Counted from the first letter of the stretch, positions 25,600 to 34,618 are shown. The stretch is 35,462 nucleotides of DNA from Alphaproteobacteria bacterium MarineAlpha9_Bin6 (GCA_002937585.1 PTKE01000015.1:1-35462); one strand, 5' to 3'. Made by a program: numbers and translations. Notes: generated by a model not told the origin, from the sequence alone.

Positions 25600-26790
25600 A
25601 TGCGATGTGAAGTAGTGGCGATCGGCACAGAGCTTTTGCTTGGCCAAATCGTAGATACCAATTCATCTTGGATTGGTGAGCAGTTAGCGCTAGCCGGAGT
25701 TGATTCACATTTTCAAACGAAAGTAGGTGATAATTTTAATCGCATGGAATTCTGTATCCGTCAGGGTTTGGAGCGCAGCGACGCATTGATTTGCTGTGGT
25801 GGGCTGGGCCCCACACAAGATGACATCACTCGTGACGTGATCGCGCGTATCATGGGGGTAGAGTTAATCCGTGATGAGTCCATCGTTGCGAAGATTCGAG
25901 AAATGTTCGAATCCCGCGGGCGGATCATGACCGATAATAACCGGCGACAAGCAGATATTCCCGCCGGCGCTTCACCAATCCCAAAAATGCCGGGAACCGC
26001 GCCCGGTCTCTACTGCCCAATTGGTGACAAGGTAATCTATGCAGTGCCGGGCGTCCCCTACGAGATGCGCGAGATGATGGAACATTTCATTCTGCCCAAC
26101 CTTCAGGAACGATCCGGTGAACGGACCGTCATACGAAGTCGGGTACTTCGAACTTGGGGAAATAGCGAGTCCGGTCTAGCAGAAGTCCTGGCAGACCGTA
26201 TTGACCAATTGGATAAAATCGGAAGCCCGACACTTGCCTTCTTAGCTAGCGGCATTGAAGGGATTAAGGTCCGAATTACGGCAAAGGCTAATGAGGAAGC
26301 AGCTGCATTTGACATATTAGCTAAAGAAGAAACGCTTTTACGGGAGTTGCTGGGTGATATCGTGTTCGGCGTTGACGACGAAACAATAGAAACCGTGGTA
26401 CTAGACAAGTTACGCGCCAAGAACATGACGCTAACGGTCGGTGAGTCTTTGACGGGTGGAGTCATGTCTTCACGTCTTAGTAGCGTAGATCCAGAAATGA
26501 ACATCTTTAAGGGCGCTATCATATCCGACGGACCTCCCAGAGGGAGAATCGGCATGGATCGAGCAATATCTGCAGCTAGACATGCACACGAGATCTATGG
26601 GACTGATGTCAGCGTGACTGCCGTCGCACCAGATCCATCTGAATCTCAACCACGAGGTACAGTTTACCTCGGTATAATTATTGGTCACAAAGAGTTCTCT
26701 GACAAAGTGGCTCTTCCAGGAGATCGGAATCGCTTGCGAAATTATGCGGTCATCAGCCTCATGAATTTCTGCCGAAAGCTCCTCTCGTGA
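25600..26790 (+). CDS. cinA: CinA-like protein with a damaged deamidase domain
   Basis: This 396-residue protein has the CinA plan. The amino-terminal MoCF-like domain is complete (GTELLLGQIVDTNS, CCGGLGPTQDDITRD, PGVPYEMREMM) and in the family hydrolyses ADP-ribose or related NAD products. The carboxy-terminal PncC domain, which normally deamidates nicotinamide mononucleotide, keeps GESLTGG (usually AESCTGG) with its Ser. It then loses about 20 residues: the Y-S-N-x-x-K part with the catalytic Lys and the GAVS loop are gone, and the GxAGP loop reads VAPDPSES. The deamidase is therefore probably inactive or changed. AAGGGA sits 9 bases before ATG 25600. It ends 29 bases from the convergent amidohydrolase gene. 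Confidence 0.9.
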   Translation: MRCEVVAIGTELLLGQIVDTNSSWIGEQLALAGVDSHFQTKVGDNFNRMEFCIRQGLERSDALICCGGLGPTQDDITRDVIARIMGVELIRDESIVAKIREMFESRGRIMTDNNRRQADIPAGASPIPKMPGTAPGLYCPIGDKVIYAVPGVPYEMREMMEHFILPNLQERSGERTVIRSRVLRTWGNSESGLAEVLADRIDQLDKIGSPTLAFLASGIEGIKVRITAKANEEAAAFDILAKEETLLRELLGDIVFGVDDETIETVVLDKLRAKNMTLTVGESLTGGVMSSRLSSVDPEMNIFKGAIISDGPPRGRIGMDRAISAARHAHEIYGTDVSVTAVAPDPSESQPRGTVYLGIIIGHKEFSDKVALPGDRNRLRNYAVISLMNFCRKLLS

Positions 26791-26819
26791 GACTATGTGC
26801 GAAACAATCCATTAAGAGA

Positions 26820-28502
26820 TTAGTGACGCAGTACGCATCCGGGCCGAACCCCGGTATGTTCGTCATCGCGGAGAATTACCTTACCGTTGCAAATAGTTGC
26901 TCGGTAGCCGTTAGCTCTTTGGATAAAGCGCTTCGCACCGCCTGGGAAATCATGCACGATTTCAGGCATACGCTCCCCCAACCGGTCAATGTCGATGACA
27001 TTAATGTCAGCACGCAACCCACGAGTTATGGTGCCCCGATCAGTAACACCAAGCACCCGAGCAGGTGCTGAAGTAATACGCCGCACAGTTTCTTCAAGCG
27101 AGTATAACTCTGCATCACGACCCCAATGGGACAACACAAACGTCGACCAACCAGCATCCATAATCTGGCTGACGTGAGCGCCAGCGTCCCCAAGCCCGGG
27201 CATAACAAACTCTTGGGAAAGCACCCGGGTCAGGGCTTCAAGGCTTTGGTTGAAAAACCGGACAGTGAACAACGCACGACCATCGCTCTCATCCGATAGC
27301 CTTAGAAAGGTCTCTACCGGATCTTCACCCCTCGCGTCTGCCATTGCCTGCAAGCTTGACTCTCTACCCCCGGTATATTGAGGTCGTTCTGAATCCCCTA
27401 GCCAAATAATATGTTCCATGCCGGTCAAACGCCATATGTCGCCGTAGTCAGAGAGAGTTTCCGCTTTGGCTGCCTCGATCAACTCACGTCTAGCAGACTC
27501 GTCCCGAATCGCGGCCAAGCGCTCCTCCAGACCCATTTCCCCAAGACGTTTCCAAGGCTTGGAGCGCCAAATCAAGTTACATTGCAAACCGGTAACAAAA
27601 CCCGAACCCCTCGGAATCGCAATCGCATTGATATCTAATCCTTCGGCCCGCATTGCCGATACCGCCTCACAGATACTATCGCCATATTCATTCGTTGGAC
27701 CTGCCGTCATGCTAAACAAAACTCGACCACCCGACGCCCGCGCTTCTTTAGCTAACAAAGCAATTTCTCCGTCAAAATCACTGCGAAGGTTAGTGACGTT
27801 TTGCATCAAACCACCCTCGGAACCAACCGCTTCGGCAATCTCGACAAGCTCCTGGTGGTCCGCATGCGTGCCCGGAACATGACGGCCGTCAGGAAGATGA
27901 TGAAACAAGAGGCGTGACGTCGAAAATCCCACTGCACCATCCTTCACTGCAGTCCGCGCAATCGCCGCCATTTCACTCCGTTCTTCAGGTGTCGCCTGCT
28001 CCTCAACGGCCCGTTCGCCCATTACATAAAAGCGAAGAGCACAGTGGCCCACCAAGCCAGCAACATTTATCGCCGGAGTCATAGTCTCAACGCTGTTAAG
28101 ATATTCCCCGTAATGCTCCCAATCCCAGGGAAGGCCAGATAGAATTGCGTCTTTCGGGATGTCCTCCACCGCTTCCATCATACCGGCCAGCAATTCACGG
28201 TCTCCCGCGCGGCAAGGCGCGAAGGTGACACCACAATTCCCCATTAGTGCTGTGGTCACGCCATGCCATGAAACAGGCGTCAACATCGGATCCCAGCCGA
28301 TCTGTGCATCAAAATGTGTGTGTAAATCGATAAAACCTGGAGTAACGATTGTATCGGTCGCGTCAATCTCTTCACGACCAGTGCTCGACACAGCGCCTAC
28401 TTCGGTGATGCTATCTCCATCGATTGCGATATCGCCTATTACCTGGGCGTCGCCAGAACCATCAATGATGGTTCCCCCACGGATCACCAAATCATGCACC
28501 AT
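26820..28502 (-). CDS. D-aminoacylase-like amidohydrolase, copy 2
   Basis: This 560-residue paralogue of the 21631-23355 protein shares the same order of motifs: DLVIRGGTIIDGSGD, FIDLHTHFD, HGVTTALMGNCG, AVEDIP, YVMGERA, AVGFSTSR, GDAGAH and a closing beta domain. As in copy 1, the T-H-x-R segment of true D-aminoacylases is absent (MQNVTN instead). The family hydrolyses N-acyl-D-amino acids, dihydropyrimidines or related amides with zinc; the substrate here is unknown. GGGAGGAG is 6 bases before ATG 28502. Similar length, strand and sequence to copy 1 suggest duplication followed by divergence. A DUF599 gene is divergent upstream. Confidence 0.9.
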   Translation of the reverse strand: MVHDLVIRGGTIIDGSGDAQVIGDIAIDGDSITEVGAVSSTGREEIDATDTIVTPGFIDLHTHFDAQIGWDPMLTPVSWHGVTTALMGNCGVTFAPCRAGDRELLAGMMEAVEDIPKDAILSGLPWDWEHYGEYLNSVETMTPAINVAGLVGHCALRFYVMGERAVEEQATPEERSEMAAIARTAVKDGAVGFSTSRLLFHHLPDGRHVPGTHADHQELVEIAEAVGSEGGLMQNVTNLRSDFDGEIALLAKEARASGGRVLFSMTAGPTNEYGDSICEAVSAMRAEGLDINAIAIPRGSGFVTGLQCNLIWRSKPWKRLGEMGLEERLAAIRDESARRELIEAAKAETLSDYGDIWRLTGMEHIIWLGDSERPQYTGGRESSLQAMADARGEDPVETFLRLSDESDGRALFTVRFFNQSLEALTRVLSQEFVMPGLGDAGAHVSQIMDAGWSTFVLSHWGRDAELYSLEETVRRITSAPARVLGVTDRGTITRGLRADINVIDIDRLGERMPEIVHDFPGGAKRFIQRANGYRATICNGKVILRDDEHTGVRPGCVLRH

Positions 28503-28692
28503 GTTTCTCTCCTCCCTGTCGACTGTACAGCTTATAATCTAACTTTCTAGCCGAACGGTGTAAAATTGGCACAAGTAAATTTATGCTACTGCCACATAGA
28601 TGTATCGACCTACACGAGTGATAGTAGGTTTAATTGGTTAGTACGTTAATATGTATGCCCCAGCTAAAGACTGCCGTTAAGGGACCCCATAG

Positions 28693-29379
28693 ATGCTGTC
28701 ATTGCTCACACCGCTCGACATCATCTCCGTGCTCTGGTTTTTTGGAGTTTGGACTGGATACACTTTGATAGCAGACAGCGAAAGGCTGCAGCATAGGTCG
28801 GTCCTGGGGATCATGAATGAGCATCGCCAACGTTGGATGCACGAGATGTTGCGCCGGGACATGCGCATGCTGGACGCTCTCATCCTCAACCATCTGCAGA
28901 GTGGCATCGCCATGTTTGCTTCAACAAGTATCTTAGTGGTCGGCGGTCTCGTCGCATCACTGGGGGCTACCGAGAAAGCTATCGCTGTCCTTTCCGCGCT
29001 GCCGTTTCTCAGAGAAACATCGAGGTTCGAATGGGAACTAAAGATCCTATTGCTTCTTCTGATTTTCGTCTTCGCATTCTTCAAATTTGTCTGGTCGTAT
29101 CGTCTGAACACATATTGTGCCGTCCTTATAGGCGCTGTTCCCAGTAGCACTGAGATAGATGCAGACGCTAAGGACCAAGCACGGCGGGCTGGTAAAATAG
29201 CAAACCTTGCTGCACGACATTTTAATCGTGGTCTGCGCGCATTTTACTTTGCGCTGGCAGCACTCTCCTGGGTGCTTCACCCGATCGCGTTCATGGTCGC
29301 CACAACATGGGTAGCAGTCGTACTCTATCGACGCGATTTTCATTCCCGCTCACAACAAATCATTCGTGGCATTTCGTGA
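28693..29379 (+). CDS. DUF599 membrane protein
   Basis: This 228-residue integral membrane protein of the DUF599 family has about four helices, near 10-25, 68-90, 115-135 and 180-210. Between the first two is a soluble loop with HRQRWMHEMLRRDMRMLDALI. The segment FKFVWSYRLNTYCAVLIGAVP and the later ARHFNRGLRAFYFALAALSW match the family's conserved blocks. No function is established for DUF599. AAGGG is 9 bases before ATG 28693. The next gene on the strand begins about 125 bases downstream, so a shared transcript is possible but not shown. Confidence 0.85.
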   Translation: MLSLLTPLDIISVLWFFGVWTGYTLIADSERLQHRSVLGIMNEHRQRWMHEMLRRDMRMLDALILNHLQSGIAMFASTSILVVGGLVASLGATEKAIAVLSALPFLRETSRFEWELKILLLLLIFVFAFFKFVWSYRLNTYCAVLIGAVPSSTEIDADAKDQARRAGKIANLAARHFNRGLRAFYFALAALSWVLHPIAFMVATTWVAVVLYRRDFHSRSQQIIRGIS

Positions 29380-29506
29380 GTAATCTTTGGTGCTATTTTT
29401 ATATTGGACGTAGTTGCGATGACCATCGGCAAAAAATGCCAATTTTTATTTTTGGTCCCACCGTCTCTGCCAACAAGTGGCCTATAAAACCAAAAAGGAA
29501 ACTATC

Positions 29507-30859
29507 GTGATACGGAGAAACCAATCACGTCGGCACTTCCTGCGGAATGCGGCTGCAGCGAGCATAGCCACATTTGCTGCGCCCTATGTCAAGGCCGCGC
29601 GCTCTGCCGGGAAGCTGTCGTTAGGGATATGGGATCACTGGGTGCCGGGGGTTAACGCCGTACTGCGAACGATTTGTGAGGAGTGGGGTAACGCCAACGG
29701 CGTGGAAGTAACCATCGATTTTATCACATCGATCGGAAACAAACTGTTACTGACAGCACAAGCTGAATCTAGAGCTAGAACCGGCCACGACGTCTACTCC
29801 TTACCGGTGTATTATCCGTCTATGTTTCGTCGTTCTCTTGAGCCAGTAGACGATGTAGTTACGGATATCATTTCGGCTTACGGGCCTTTGGCACCATCGG
29901 CATATTTTCTAGCTCAGCTTGACGGAGTTTGGCGCGCCGCACCATCGCCAACAGCGTCCCCCAACCTCGCCAGTGTATCCAGACTAGACCTGTACAAAGC
30001 GCATGCCGGTGTAGACCTGACCGAGATTTTTCCGCCCCATGCAAACCGCAATCCTGAACTGGTCGATAAATGGACATACGAGGCATTCCTGAAGGCTGCA
30101 GAGCAATTACATCTGGCCGGCCATCCTTTTGGAGCGGCCATATCTCCAACACCGGACGGAACCAATTGGCTCGCAGCTTTATTTTCTGCATATGGTGCCG
30201 AATTCGTTAATCGGGATGGCGAGGTGAGTGTAAATTCGAACGAGGTTCGTAACGTTCTCGAGTATATGTCTCGCTTAACACAGTTTATGCCGGATCACGT
30301 CTATGCTTGGGACGATGCTAGTAATAATCGGTTTATGATATCCGGTAAGGGATCCACTACCATTAATCCGCCAAGTATCTGGGCAGTGTCTAACAGGGAC
30401 ATGCCTGCCGTGGCGGAGCAACTATGGCACCACGATACGCCACGTGGACCGAAGGGCAGTTTCCGAGCAGACGCCCCCTTCTTCTGGGGGGTCTGGAATT
30501 TCTCAGAAAATATCTCGGCAGGCAAAGATCTTCTGCGTTATGTCGCCAACCGAAACGTTGTTGATCAGCTCGTGCTTGCTTCTCAAGGATTTGATATTCC
30601 CGTTATTATTTCGCATTACCAGAACAATGATATTTGGGCAAAATCAGGTCCTCCTCCAGGCACTCTTTACAATTATCCCGCCCGAGGAGATGAAAAACTT
30701 ATCTCTGCTGGATATCCGGCACCACCAGAAATGGCATCACAAATCGCGGTTCAGGGCCTTTACGGAAACTTGGTAGCGAGCGTGACGCAGGGAGGCGAAA
30801 CATTTGATGATGCGATATCCTGGGCAGAAAACGAATTGGAAGGCATGATGCGGGGGTAG
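29507..30859 (+). CDS. ABC-type extracellular solute-binding protein, Tat signal
   Basis: This 450-residue family-1 (sugar-type) binding protein starts with a Tat signal, SRRHFLRNAAAASIATFAAP, cut near VKAA. The body has the usual features: LGIWDHWVPGVNAVLRTICEEWGNAN, TAQAESRARTGHDVY, NLASVSRLDLYKAHAG, KWTYEAFLKAAEQLHLAGHPFG and the late QIAVQGLYGNLVASV with a helical tail. GTG 29507 was chosen because AAGGAA (29495-29500) is 6 bases upstream; the GTG at 29477 lacks such a site. No ABC permease or ATPase gene is near, so its transporter must be elsewhere or its role may be sensing. The ligand cannot be read from the sequence. Confidence 0.9.
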   Translation: MIRRNQSRRHFLRNAAAASIATFAAPYVKAARSAGKLSLGIWDHWVPGVNAVLRTICEEWGNANGVEVTIDFITSIGNKLLLTAQAESRARTGHDVYSLPVYYPSMFRRSLEPVDDVVTDIISAYGPLAPSAYFLAQLDGVWRAAPSPTASPNLASVSRLDLYKAHAGVDLTEIFPPHANRNPELVDKWTYEAFLKAAEQLHLAGHPFGAAISPTPDGTNWLAALFSAYGAEFVNRDGEVSVNSNEVRNVLEYMSRLTQFMPDHVYAWDDASNNRFMISGKGSTTINPPSIWAVSNRDMPAVAEQLWHHDTPRGPKGSFRADAPFFWGVWNFSENISAGKDLLRYVANRNVVDQLVLASQGFDIPVIISHYQNNDIWAKSGPPPGTLYNYPARGDEKLISAGYPAPPEMASQIAVQGLYGNLVASVTQGGETFDDAISWAENELEGMMRG

Positions 30860-30921
30860 GAGGAAAATTCCCCCACTCCCCAGTGATGAAACAAACTTTA
30901 TTGACGTAGGTGCGAAGTAAA

Positions 30922-31824
30922 CTATTGGTCTGACTCTACTGCTTCCACGAACTTATCAACCAATCCCTCTTTTGCACGGATAACATGTTCCGGACCAGGA
31001 AATTTGCCGCTTTTGACATCATCAATGAACTCTTTGAAACCACTAATACGTTGTGCTTGCATCTCCTGTTTTAGTTTGTAGAGTTCGCGATACTGTTTGG
31101 AGTGACGTGGATAGGGTGGAGGATTATTCCCAAGAATATCCTCGGCAAAGAGAAACTGCATATCTCCACCGCTTCCAGCACCAATTGAGGAAGTGAGTAA
31201 CGTAGTACGTTTGCTAATTGCGGAAAGAAGTTCCTCCGGTATAACCTCTACCTCAACGGCATACGCCCCGGCGCTCTCAAATTCCTTGATTTTTTGGTAG
31301 ACCCATATTGCCTCTTCAACGGTCTTTCCAACAGCACGTAGTCCCCCTGTCCAAGTACTTCTTCTTGGGACAAGCCCAGCGTGGCCCTGCACGGGCACTC
31401 CAGCCTCGGCGGCCGCACTGATAAACCGGGGGCTCCATTGGCACATAACAGCATCTGCTCCAACCACCATCGCATCATACGCCAGCCGAATCGCTTCCGT
31501 TTCGCTTGCGGCAGCAACAAGTGGAACAGAGAACGCCATAAACGTATTCGGAGCAGCGCGCCGCATAGCAATCGCTGGTTCAGGATTTGTGGGGTCAAAC
31601 CGCACTTTCATAGTATCAACCCCAGCCTCTTCAGCTGCCGCAGCTTCTTCTGGAGTAAACGGTACTGTCTCGACAAGAACCCGCACACCCTTTTGGTCTC
31701 TCAAATCCTTAACCGTATAGTTGCGTGTGCCATAGGCACCACCAAGGGTCATAATTCTCTTCAACCCGCGCTGTGCCGCGTCTCTTGGTGGAATTGCGCC
31801 GTCGCCAGTCGCGTGGCTCACCAT
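30922..31824 (-). CDS. PanB-like ketopantoate hydroxymethyltransferase-family protein
   Basis: This 300-residue TIM-barrel protein shows the PanB core, in divergent form: VPVQGHAGLVPRRSTWTGGLRAVG (PanB: GHIGLTPQ), EFESAGAYAVEVEVIPEELLSAI (PanB: catalytic Glu in VLEMVP) and TSSIGAGSGGDMQFLFAEDILG (PanB: GIGAG, DGQ). PanB adds a methylene group from tetrahydrofolate to 2-oxoisovalerate; other members of the wider superfamily handle phosphonates and oxo-acids. The early segment VLVETVPFTPEEAAAAEEAGVD departs from true PanB, and panC is not adjacent, so pantothenate synthesis is doubtful. An AGGATAAGG site precedes ATG 31824. It is the last gene of the minus-strand run that starts at the glutathione transferase. 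Confidence 0.8.
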   Translation of the reverse strand: MVSHATGDGAIPPRDAAQRGLKRIMTLGGAYGTRNYTVKDLRDQKGVRVLVETVPFTPEEAAAAEEAGVDTMKVRFDPTNPEPAIAMRRAAPNTFMAFSVPLVAAASETEAIRLAYDAMVVGADAVMCQWSPRFISAAAEAGVPVQGHAGLVPRRSTWTGGLRAVGKTVEEAIWVYQKIKEFESAGAYAVEVEVIPEELLSAISKRTTLLTSSIGAGSGGDMQFLFAEDILGNNPPPYPRHSKQYRELYKLKQEMQAQRISGFKEFIDDVKSGKFPGPEHVIRAKEGLVDKFVEAVESDQ

Positions 31825-31929
31825 AGGCCTTATCCTTTTCCTTTATATTTCTGTAGTAGCAAGATCACCAACCAGTGTTTGATGCGCAGATCCTCTACCC
31901 AAAACAGTCGTCAGGACTTACAACCCATC

Positions 31930-32055
31930 TCACGCTTTAGCTTTTCGTCCATACATATTCCAGTGTAGATAGGCCCGGCACGCTGGATGAAAAGCAATAA
32001 ACCCCAACACCAGAAAACTGGCCGCCAGTACTGTGATCACGTTCCTCCATTTCAT
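31930..32055 (-). CDS. 41-residue single-span membrane protein
   Basis: This short gene has ATG at 32055 and TGA at 31930-31932, with AGGAG 7 bases upstream. The protein starts MKWRNVITVLAASFLVLGF, with one hydrophobic helix (about 6-22), then PACRAYLHWNMYGRKAKA with a basic end. The positive residues at both ends make topology uncertain. It lies 33 bases after the short-chain dehydrogenase stop and 105 bases before the PanB-like start, on the same strand, so it is probably co-transcribed. I do not recognise a family. The strong ribosome site and fitting position argue for a real gene. Confidence 0.6.
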   Translation of the reverse strand: MKWRNVITVLAASFLVLGFIAFHPACRAYLHWNMYGRKAKA

Positions 32056-32088
32056 AGCCTATCTCCTGACTGTCTAGTCTCCGGCGAT

Positions 32089-32856
32089 TTACGGCAGTGT
32101 ACCCAAACCACCAGAGGCAACGTGGGTTTGCCCGGTGGTGAAACTTGATTTGTCGCTCAGCAGGAAATGAACAAGTTCACCGATTTCAGCTGTTTTGCCG
32201 ACCCGCTTAAGAGGCGTAGCTTCAATCAAACGACGACGGACGTCCTCACTCACATCCTCCGTCATTTCCGTATCGATCCAGCCCGGCGCAACACCGTTGA
32301 CACGTACGTGAGGACCAAATGCCACCGCACAATTTCGGACAAAGCCAATAACGGCCGATTTGGACGTGCCATAGGCAATCAACCGTTCGGCAGAAATTGG
32401 GTTGGGCATAAGTCCAAGGACCGAAGATATACAAACGATTCTTCCGTAACCACGATCTATCATTCCACCCTTAGCACGCCAAACCTGATAGAAAGTGCCG
32501 TCTACATTGGTGCGCATTATTTCGCGCCATGTGTCACCTGTCATGTTCACGCTATCCGCCGATCGCGCAATACCAGCGTTGGTAACCAAAAGATCGACCG
32601 GTCCCAGATCCTTCTCAATTGCATCGAACATATCGGACGTTTGCTCAGGATCGCTTACGTCAGCGCGATAAATTTCACCGGCGCCATTTTCCTCAGCGAT
32701 CAGCTGACAAGTTTCCTCAGCAGCGGTCTTGTTCGCCACATAATTGATTGCGACCTGAGCGCCACTTCTTGCCAATCTCTGGCAAATTGCTCGGCCAATA
32801 CCTCGCGACCCACCTGTTACAAGGGCTGTACGACCAACAAATTCTCTATCGCCCAC
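32089..32856 (-). CDS. Short-chain dehydrogenase/reductase (FabG/PhaB-like)
   Basis: This 255-residue classical SDR has the cofactor motif TGGSRGIG (about 15-22), DVSD, NAGIA (NNAG-type) and the catalytic Ser-Tyr-Lys as SSVLG...[14 protein letters not shown] follows, and the protein ends in a substrate-cap region and GQTHVASGG. The [11 protein letters not shown] segment after the second strand suggests NADPH. It should reduce a 3-oxoacyl thioester or oxidise a secondary alcohol; 3-oxoacyl-ACP and acetoacetyl-CoA reductases are the closest types. The insertion of about seven residues before the Tyr ([12 protein letters not shown]) is longer than in FabG. It starts 12 bases after the CmcJ/NvfI-like gene, so it is in the same operon and may act on its product. 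Confidence 0.92.
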   Translation of the reverse strand: MGDREFVGRTALVTGGSRGIGRAICQRLARSGAQVAINYVANKTAAEETCQLIAEENGAGEIYRADVSDPEQTSDMFDAIEKDLGPVDLLVTNAGIARSADSVNMTGDTWREIMRTNVDGTFYQVWRAKGGMIDRGYGRIVCISSVLGLMPNPISAERLIAYGTSKSAVIGFVRNCAVAFGPHVRVNGVAPGWIDTEMTEDVSEDVRRRLIEATPLKRVGKTAEIGELVHFLLSDKSSFTTGQTHVASGGLGTLP

Positions 32857-32868
32857 GATGGTCCCACT

Positions 32869-33681
32869 TCAGTCGAAAAAAGCGACAGTACGTGTTTCTA
32901 TACTGATGCGTGGCTTGGCATCGTCCGGACTAGAAGGGTCCTTGAACGCGGAATGGGGCGTATAACGGGAGCGTCCGTCCTCCGCCGAGTCAAATACCTT
33001 GAGCAAAAGAGCCTCATTGGTGCGCATCTGTGATACAAAATACCACTCATGGTTCGGGTTATGGCGCACCAGATAAATTTGACCGTTTCTGTCTGAATAG
33101 CGAAGAGCCAAGGTGAAAAAATCACTTCCCTGAACACTATTCGCCGCACACACTCCAAGCGGCCAATCCTGCACAGTATGGGATAAAGGCCTCCATAGAT
33201 TGATAAACGCGTACCGCTTTCTTAAAAGCTCTTCGGCCCGATCGGGCAATAACTCGCGCACCCGCGTAGGCGCAGATATTTCTGTGTAGTCGTTGTGGAC
33301 AAGTCGCACAGGCAAAGCGTTCGCCGAATTCTGTTGTTCAACTATGTCACTACGGTAATTATGATCAAAAGCGTGGACCTCGACTGCACCCACCGCGCTC
33401 TTAACCAGTTCAGCTGCCTCCGGATAATATTTCTTCTCTACCGTATCTCTATCGGCGAATGGTGCCACTGCCGCGTCAATGCTGATTAAAGAAAAACCGT
33501 GCTCATCAAATGATGTCTCGTTTTCATGACCGCGGAGATTACAGATGCGAACTTCATGTGTGTTATAAACCGGATCGTTTTTGCGTCTTTCTGGTTCCGG
33601 TTCGTAAAAGAATATCTCCGGTTCGACATCCATCGGCACGGCATATTCCATTGTCGACAAAACAAAGTCTTCCGAAGGCAT
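32869..33681 (-). CDS. CmcJ/NvfI-family putative oxygenase
   Basis: This 270-residue protein resembles the CmcJ/NvfI group (related to cephamycin 7-alpha-methoxylase component CmcJ and fungal NvfI). The conserved blocks are [63 protein letters not shown] and [15 protein letters not shown]. The family is counted among non-heme iron / 2-oxoglutarate oxygenases, and the His and Asp of HND plus a later His (TPHSAF) could be the iron ligands. I chose ATG 33681 because GGAG is 8 bases upstream; a TTG at 33741 has no site and adds a poor start. Its neighbours are a glutathione transferase and a dehydrogenase, which suggests modification or detoxification of a small molecule. The substrate is unknown. 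Confidence 0.82.
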   Translation of the reverse strand: MPSEDFVLSTMEYAVPMDVEPEIFFYEPEPERRKNDPVYNTHEVRICNLRGHENETSFDEHGFSLISIDAAVAPFADRDTVEKKYYPEAAELVKSAVGAVEVHAFDHNYRSDIVEQQNSANALPVRLVHNDYTEISAPTRVRELLPDRAEELLRKRYAFINLWRPLSHTVQDWPLGVCAANSVQGSDFFTLALRYSDRNGQIYLVRHNPNHEWYFVSQMRTNEALLLKVFDSAEDGRSRYTPHSAFKDPSSPDDAKPRISIETRTVAFFD

Positions 33682-33828
33682 CCTAGAATCTCCAAGCCCT
33701 AAAAAGGCCACACAACATAAAAACAAACTCCACTGACCCAAATCAGCAGTAAGTCCAGACCGTTGAACAAGAAACGCTATCGGCGCTCTCGGCCGCCGAT
33801 AGCAGTTGCACTGGGCAGCAGCCCTTTA

Positions 33829-34488
33829 TTAACTGAGCCCAAGTAGCGGTGCCACGTCAGTGCTGCTCCAACAAGGCAATCCCTCAAGTCGTTCGTACCA
33901 AGCTACTACATTTCCATGCTGCGAGAGCGGCAGTTTCTGATAGCTATGAAGATGCATAGGTGCTGCAACCACGATGTCAGCAATGGTCGGCTCGTTCCCG
34001 CTGATCCAGGATTGACCGGCTAACCGCGCATCGAGAATGCCCGCCAACTTATGGAAATTCCCGTCTTCTGCCTCAACGATTGCTGCATCGGGATCCACCT
34101 TAAACACATTCGGTTTTACAACGTTTTCAATCAAGTAAACGTAGCAGCTCGCGAACCACTTGTTTGACTCCCACAAGAGCCAGAGGTTGATATCAGCACG
34201 AACTTTCAAATCCTGTGGGTAGGCTGCAGATGGTCCGGCCGCGTCAGCCGCGTATTGCAGAATGGCGTTGGACTCCCAGAGATTAAGGTCGCCATCTACG
34301 AGTGCCGGCAACGTCGCCATGGGATTTATCGCCAGGTACGCGGGCAGCGTCCGAAAACCCGTTTCACTCGGCTCCGTCAGACCATCGAAATAGTCATAAG
34401 TCTCCGATTCAAAGTCGATTCCCATCAGCTTGAGTCCGGCAATAACCTTTCGGCAATTGACAGTACACGGATCGTAGTGAAGCTTCAT
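33829..34488 (-). CDS. Glutathione S-transferase
   Basis: This 219-residue cytosolic GST has an amino-terminal thioredoxin fold (KLHYDPCTVNCRKV, then the cis-Pro region MATLPALVDGD and the glutathione-gamma-glutamyl motif WESNAI) and an all-helical second domain with the folding motif PTIADIVVAAP. The active residue is probably a Cys or Thr of CTVN, which suggests a beta- or omega-like class rather than a Tyr-type. It would conjugate or de-conjugate glutathione on an electrophile. GGAGG is 5 bases before ATG 34488. It heads the minus-strand run, with the CmcJ/NvfI-like gene 147 bases downstream, and has two inverted repeats upstream. Confidence 0.93.
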   Translation of the reverse strand: MKLHYDPCTVNCRKVIAGLKLMGIDFESETYDYFDGLTEPSETGFRTLPAYLAINPMATLPALVDGDLNLWESNAILQYAADAAGPSAAYPQDLKVRADINLWLLWESNKWFASCYVYLIENVVKPNVFKVDPDAAIVEAEDGNFHKLAGILDARLAGQSWISGNEPTIADIVVAAPMHLHSYQKLPLSQHGNVVAWYERLEGLPCWSSTDVAPLLGLS

Positions 34489-34584
34489 TTAGTCCTCCCC
34501 GCTTGTAGCCATCTGATTTTGGTAAACTTTGCTAATCCGTTCACATTGCAAGATTGTGGGCGTCTAAATCACAAATTGCAAATC

Positions 34585-34604
34585 CCTAGGTAAAACTACC
34601 TAGG
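34585..34604. promoter_or_regulatory. Perfect inverted repeat upstream of the GST gene (candidate operator)
   Basis: CCTAGGTA (34585-34592) and TACCTAGG (34597-34604) are perfect 8-base arms around AAAC. The right arm also lies in the 10-base palindrome TACCTAGGTA (34597-34606), so CCTAGGTA occurs twice as a direct repeat 14 bases apart. It is about 97 bases upstream of the GST start. A dimeric repressor site fits; no regulator gene is in view. Confidence 0.5.
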
Positions 34605-34618
34605 TACCTTTGTTCATG

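Noticed and set aside
30853-30880. G-rich and C-rich tracts after the solute-binding gene as a terminator
   Set aside because: The tracts do not pair in register for more than four or five bases and no T-run follows.
30922-31824. True PanB for pantothenate synthesis
   Set aside because: The amino-terminal half departs from PanB and no panC or panD is adjacent, so only family-level naming is safe.
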